Part shown: piece after piece, positions 32,805-36,058 of the stretch
Numbering within the stretch: position 1 is the stretch's first letter
Layout of the letters: each line of letters starts with the position of its first letter
Assembly (NCBI RefSeq): GCF_008180415.1
Contig: NZ_VTEI01000018.1
Span: 28,790 to 64,847, forward strand
Length of the DNA stretch: 36,058 nt
Direction: 5' to 3'
Source: Rossellomorea vietnamensis
GTDB taxonomy: Bacteria > Bacillota > Bacilli > Bacillales > Bacillaceae_B
The notes under the pieces: generated by a model
What the model was told of the DNA's origin: nothing
What the model saw: only the letters and a program-made list of their open reading frames with translations
Database searches by the model: none
Translations under genes and position numbers: made by a program

Positions 32805-33332
32805 ATGAAGAAGACGGTCTATCTGTCGCTTGGATCTAATGTAGGTGACAGGGAACAATACCTCAAAAAAGCCATTAAACAGTTGAGTGTGCACCCTGAA
32901 ATTGAGCTGGAGAGGATCTCCTCCATTTACGAAACCGATCCTGTTGGATATACAGATCAAGGAAGCTTCTTGAATCTGGCAGTGGAAATCCGGACCTCAT
33001 TAACGCCACAAACCCTTCTGCACCAATGTCTTCAGATAGAAAAAGATCTTGGAAGGGAACGTGAATTCCGCTGGGGCCCAAGAATTATAGACCTTGACAT
33101 TTTGCTTTATGATCAAGAAAATATTGAAACAGAAGAACTTATTGTTCCTCATCCGCGGATGCATGAAAGAGCCTTTGTGCTCGTGCCTCTGACGGAACTG
33201 TCCCAAACAATCAAACATCCTAAGTTTAATACCTCTATGATGGCTCTTTTAGACGAAATACCTGATAAAGAAGGAGTTCGATTATGGAAACAGATAAGTG
33301 GGGAAGACGTATACGTGCATTCAGAAAGCTGA
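32805..33332 (+). CDS. folK: 6-hydroxymethyl-7,8-dihydropterin pyrophosphokinase
   Basis: FolK transfers pyrophosphate from ATP to hydroxymethyl-dihydropterin, making the FolP substrate. The 175-residue protein shows SLGSNVGDR (residues 6-14), YETDPVGYTDQGSFLN near 44-59, the RWGPRIIDLDILLY signature near 90-103 and VPHPRMHERAFVL near 113-125. ATG 32805 follows AGGGGG with 7-bp spacing, one base past the folB stop. The end overlaps yazB by 49 bp in another frame. Confidence 0.96.
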   Translation: MKKTVYLSLGSNVGDREQYLKKAIKQLSVHPEIELERISSIYETDPVGYTDQGSFLNLAVEIRTSLTPQTLLHQCLQIEKDLGREREFRWGPRIIDLDILLYDQENIETEELIVPHPRMHERAFVLVPLTELSQTIKHPKFNTSMMALLDEIPDKEGVRLWKQISGEDVYVHSES

Positions 33333-33496
33333 AAGGCTTAACGCAGGAAGGTCTGGCCAAGAAGCTGGGCATCTCCGTTTCTGTCCTTGGAGAGATCGAA
33401 AGAGGCAGCCGTCTGCCCACAGAGGAATTTCTTGAAAATGTGGCGGAACTTCTGGGGATTCAGCGCGAGGACCTCGAACCTTCTGAGGATAAGTAG
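33284..33496 (+). CDS. yazB: XRE-family helix-turn-helix protein YazB
   Basis: This 70-residue protein is little more than a Cro/CI-type helix-turn-helix (about residues 8-62, with LTQEGLAKKLGISVSVLGEI and ERGSRLP). It overlaps the 3' end of folK by 49 bp, with AAGGAG upstream of the ATG inside folK, so it is translated as part of the folate operon. Position equals B. subtilis yazB. DNA target and role are unknown; the coupling suggests it could report on or regulate the operon. In B. subtilis dusB follows; here it does not. Confidence 0.92.
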   Translation: METDKWGRRIRAFRKLKGLTQEGLAKKLGISVSVLGEIERGSRLPTEEFLENVAELLGIQREDLEPSEDK

Positions 33497-33564
33497 CCCT
33501 ATTGATTCGTAGCCAATAGCAAGTTTGCAATGTGTCTTACTAAAAGGGGAACTTATATAGAAGA

Positions 33565-33601
33565 ACGCAGTAAAGGAAACATAGACGGAAGCGTACTGCG
33601 T
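33565..33601 (+). other. Hairpin in the folate-operon 3' region
   Basis: ACGCAGTA (33565-33572) and TACTGCGT (33594-33601) form a perfect 8-bp stem 70 bp after the yazB stop. The open frame across this region has no ribosome binding site and runs through a terminator, so I treat 33497-33676 as an untranslated region. Confidence 0.5.
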
Positions 33602-33674
33602 ACAACTAGTAAAGCAAAAGTATGGAACGAAATCACAATGGTCAGAGCAGAGATAGAAAATGAGGTTATTCACC

Positions 33675-33711
33675 GGGGGACTGAAGTGCTGCAGAGCAAC
33701 AGTCCCTTTTT
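33675..33711 (+). terminator. Terminator of the folate operon
   Basis: GGGACTG (33677-33683) and CAGTCCC (33700-33706) pair, with an inner TGCT/AGCA pairing, followed by TTTTT. It ends the pabB-yazB transcript about 180 bp after the yazB stop. Confidence 0.88.
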
Positions 33712-33821
33712 GGTTAATGGAATTTCCTACAGGCGAGGTGGATTTCTCAACAAAAACCAACCTTTTTCAATTAAAGAGGCCTTTAGGGGTGTTCGAATTA
33801 CATATATTGTGTAAAATAGTA

Positions 33822-33830
33822 TGGTATAAA
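33822..33830 (+). promoter_or_regulatory. Candidate extended -10 promoter of lysS
   Basis: TGGTATAAA at 33822-33830 fits an extended -10 element; no good -35 is evident. The leader is about 160 nt. I looked for and did not find T-box motifs. Confidence 0.45.
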
Positions 33831-33852
33831 ATCATATAGGCTAATTTAATAA

Positions 33853-33892
33853 GGCTCTTCTCGTGAAAATTACAATTGTTATGACTTTGAAC
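33853..33892 (-). repeat. MITE-like end fragment H
   Basis: GGCTCTTCTCGTGAAAATTA followed by CAATTGTTATGACTTTGAA resembles the GGCTC-end of copy C (GGCTCTTTTCG, ATTGTTGCTATTTG). No matching opposite end follows, so it would be a solo end, within the lysS leader. Confidence 0.45.
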
Positions 33893-33993
33893 AGCTTTCC
33901 TCGCATGGATAAGCTTTCAATTTAGAAATAAGGGCTTGCAATCATGGCGTTCAGCTTTATTTAAAACTAGCAGATAGAACAGGAGTGAAGAAA

Positions 33994-35481
33994 ATGAGTC
34001 ACGAAGAAATTAATGACCAGCTGCGGGTGAGACGTGAAAAGATGGACAACCTTCGTCAAAAAGGAATGGACCCATTTGGTAAACGTTTCGATCGTTCACA
34101 TAATTCTCAAGAAATCAAAGAGCAGTTTGATGCCTTCACTAAAGAGGAACTTGAAGAGAAAGAAGTTTCTGTTACCATCGCAGGAAGAATCATGACCAAG
34201 AGAGGAAAAGGAAAAGCGGGCTTTGCCCACATCCAGGACCTTGCCGGTCAAGTCCAAATTTACGTCCGTAAAGATGCAGTCGGCGATGAAGAATACGAAA
34301 TCTTCAACACAGCCGACCTTGGTGATCTTGTTGGAATTACAGGAACGGTATTCAAAACGAAAGTAGGGGAACTTTCCATTAAAGCGAAACAGTTCATCCT
34401 TCTTACTAAGGCGCTGAGACCCCTTCCTGAAAAATTCCACGGATTGAAAGACGTTGAACAGCGTTACCGCCAAAGATATCTTGATCTGATCACAAGCCAG
34501 GAAAGCAAGCAGACTTTCATAGCGCGAAGCAAGATCATCCAATCCATGAGAAGGTACCTGGACAACAACGGATACCTGGAAGTTGAAACACCAATGATGC
34601 ATGGAATTGCAGGCGGAGCATCAGCACGCCCTTTCATCACTCACCATAATGCCCTTGATATGCAGCTTTATATGCGTATTGCCATTGAGCTTCACTTGAA
34701 AAGGCTGATTGTCGGCGGAATGGAAAAAGTATATGAGATCGGGCGCGTATTCCGTAATGAGGGTGTTTCCACCCGCCACAATCCGGAATTCACCATGATT
34801 GAGCTGTATGAAGCATACGCTGACTACCGCGATATTATGGCTCTTACGGAAAACCTGGTTGCTCATATTGCTAAAGAGGTCTTCGGCTCTACTTCCGTCC
34901 AATACGGGGAGTACGAAGTGAATCTTGAGCCTCAGTGGACACGTCTTCACATGGCAGACGCCGTAAAAGAGCACACAGGAGCAGACTTCTGGAAGGAAAT
35001 GAGCGATGAAGAGGCGCATGCTCTTGCAAAAGAACATGGTATTGAAGTGAAACCTACTATGCAATACGGCCATATCCTTAACGAATTCTTCGAGCAAAGA
35101 GTAGAGGACAAACTGATCCAGCCGACATTCATCTACGGCCATCCGGTTGAAATCTCCCCTCTTGCCAAGAAGAATGATGAAGACGGGCGATTCACCGACC
35201 GTTTCGAACTGTTCATCGTCGGCCGTGAACATGCAAATGCATTTACGGAGCTGAATGATCCTATTGATCAGAGAGAAAGATTTGAAGCTCAATTGAAAGA
35301 AAGAGAAGAAGGCAACGATGAAGCGCATATGATGGATGATGATTTCATCGAAGCGCTTGAGTATGGTATGCCGCCAACAGGCGGGCTGGGCATCGGTATC
35401 GACCGTCTGGTAATGCTGCTGACAAACTCACCTTCCATTCGTGACGTACTGTTATTCCCGTTAATGCGTCATAAAGACTAA
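33994..35481 (+). CDS. lysS: Lysyl-tRNA synthetase, class II
   Basis: LysS charges tRNA-Lys with lysine. The 495-residue protein has the N-terminal OB-fold anticodon-binding domain (about 55-160) and the class II catalytic domain. Motif 1 lies around residue 185-200 (YLEVETPMMHGIAGG). Motif 2 is FRNEGVSTRHNPEFTMIELY, near 250-270. Motif 3 is GGLGIGIDRLVMLL, near 465-480. ATG 33994 is chosen because AGGAGTGA occupies 33981-33988; GTG 33985 lies inside that site. The gene stands alone between the folate-operon terminator and its own terminator, then the rRNA operon. Confidence 0.97.
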   Translation: MSHEEINDQLRVRREKMDNLRQKGMDPFGKRFDRSHNSQEIKEQFDAFTKEELEEKEVSVTIAGRIMTKRGKGKAGFAHIQDLAGQVQIYVRKDAVGDEEYEIFNTADLGDLVGITGTVFKTKVGELSIKAKQFILLTKALRPLPEKFHGLKDVEQRYRQRYLDLITSQESKQTFIARSKIIQSMRRYLDNNGYLEVETPMMHGIAGGASARPFITHHNALDMQLYMRIAIELHLKRLIVGGMEKVYEIGRVFRNEGVSTRHNPEFTMIELYEAYADYRDIMALTENLVAHIAKEVFGSTSVQYGEYEVNLEPQWTRLHMADAVKEHTGADFWKEMSDEEAHALAKEHGIEVKPTMQYGHILNEFFEQRVEDKLIQPTFIYGHPVEISPLAKKNDEDGRFTDRFELFIVGREHANAFTELNDPIDQRERFEAQLKEREEGNDEAHMMDDDFIEALEYGMPPTGGLGIGIDRLVMLLTNSPSIRDVLLFPLMRHKD

Positions 35482-35488
35482 CATATAT

Positions 35489-35520
35489 AAGCTCTGGCTG
35501 TCATCGGCCGGAGCTTTTTT
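35489..35520 (+). terminator. Intrinsic terminator after lysS
   Basis: AAGCTCTGGC (35489-35498) and GCCGGAGCTT (35507-35516) pair with one G-U, followed by a T-run. Confidence 0.92.
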
Positions 35521-35540
35521 ATTTTATTTTTAAAAAAGTA

Positions 35541-35569
35541 TTGCGTGGGCCTCTGAATGGTGTTATATT
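35541..35569 (+). promoter_or_regulatory. rRNA operon promoter P1
   Basis: TTGCGT (35541-35546) and TATATT (35564-35569) are separated by 17 bp, preceded by an A/T-rich stretch that could act as an UP element but also forms the lysS terminator tail. Confidence 0.8.
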
Positions 35570-35626
35570 ATTATCTGTTGCCGCGAAACACGGCAGCCGA
35601 CACAGAAAACTTCTTCAAAAAAGTTG

Positions 35627-35655
35627 TTGACTCAGATTCAGAGAAATGATAAGAT
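35627..35655 (+). promoter_or_regulatory. rRNA operon promoter P2
   Basis: TTGACT (35627-35632) and TAAGAT (35650-35655) are separated by 17 bp. Tandem P1-P2 spaced about 86 bp apart is the normal Bacillus rRNA operon layout. The leader to the mature 16S end is about 140 nt and contains the ACCTTGAAAACTGAACAAAA stretch common to these leaders. Confidence 0.85.
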
Positions 35656-35802
35656 AATCAAGTCGCCAAAAACGAGCGACGCAGATTGAACCTTGAAAAC
35701 TGAACAAAACATTAACAAACAAAACGTCAACGTTAATCTAGTAAGAACACTGTTCTTACAAAGTTGCTAACACTTTAATTAGCAAATGAGCAAGTCAAAC
35801 TT

Positions 35803-36058
<256 letters not shown>

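Noticed and set aside
33530..33814. 94-codon open frame between yazB and lysS
   Set aside because: No ribosome binding site; it runs through two hairpins, one a clear terminator, and shows no similarity to DusB or other families I know.
33712..33993. T-box riboswitch in the lysS leader
   Set aside because: No T-box sequence, specifier stem or antiterminator could be found; the leader is short.
35531..35580. Attachment site or mobile island at the tRNA/rRNA genes
   Set aside because: Gene order around both tRNA and rRNA genes is the ancestral Bacillus order, and no integrase or direct repeats are present.

Overview
The window is an origin-proximal chromosomal segment of a Gram-positive, endospore-forming member of the Bacillaceae. 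Gene content and order follow the Bacillus subtilis block from ctc to the rRNA operon beyond lysS: ctc-pth-fin-mfd-spoVT-yabM-yabN-yabO-yabP-yabQ-divIC-yabR-tRNAs-spoIIE-yabS-yabT-tilS-hprT-ftsH-coaX-hslO-yacD-cysK-pabB-pabA-pabC-folP-folB-folK-yazB-lysS-16S. The sporulation genes (fin, spoVT, yabP, yabQ, spoIIE), the sigma-B promoter in front of ctc and the low-GC Bacillus-type 16S 5' end agree with this. I cannot name the genus from the sequence alone. Every protein gene is on the + strand; only two tRNA genes are on the - strand.

Layout. 1-265: five 53-bp tandem repeats, then ctc/rplY under a sigma-B promoter. 1.2-6 kb: pth, fin and mfd (translation recycling, forespore sigma switching, repair). 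6-7 kb: a gene-free kilobase full of small repeats, then spoVT. 7.6-13.8 kb: a flippase gene, yabN, rqcP, the sporulation pair yabP-yabQ, divIC and yabR. 13.8-14.9 kb: repeats, terminators, the two tRNAs and the Spo0A-type spoIIE promoter. 14.9-22 kb: spoIIE, a repeat-filled 780-bp gap, yabS-yabT, tilS-hprT. 22-28 kb: ftsH, coaX, hslO, yacD, cysK. 28.7-33.7 kb: a tightly packed p-aminobenzoate/folate operon ending with yazB and a strong terminator. 34-35.5 kb: lysS. 35.5 kb to the end: tandem rRNA promoters and the start of 16S rRNA.

The genes are ordinary for the lineage; no new protein system is visible. The unusual material is intergenic: (i) a dispersed ~140-190 bp non-coding element with terminal inverted repeats (MITE-like), with at least four good copies and several degenerate ones; (ii) a ~120 bp hairpin element in three full copies, whose stems differ by compensatory base-pair changes; (iii) three unrelated arrays, all with a period near 52 bp; (iv) a composite repeat shared by two gaps; and (v) absence of dusB from its usual place between yazB and lysS.
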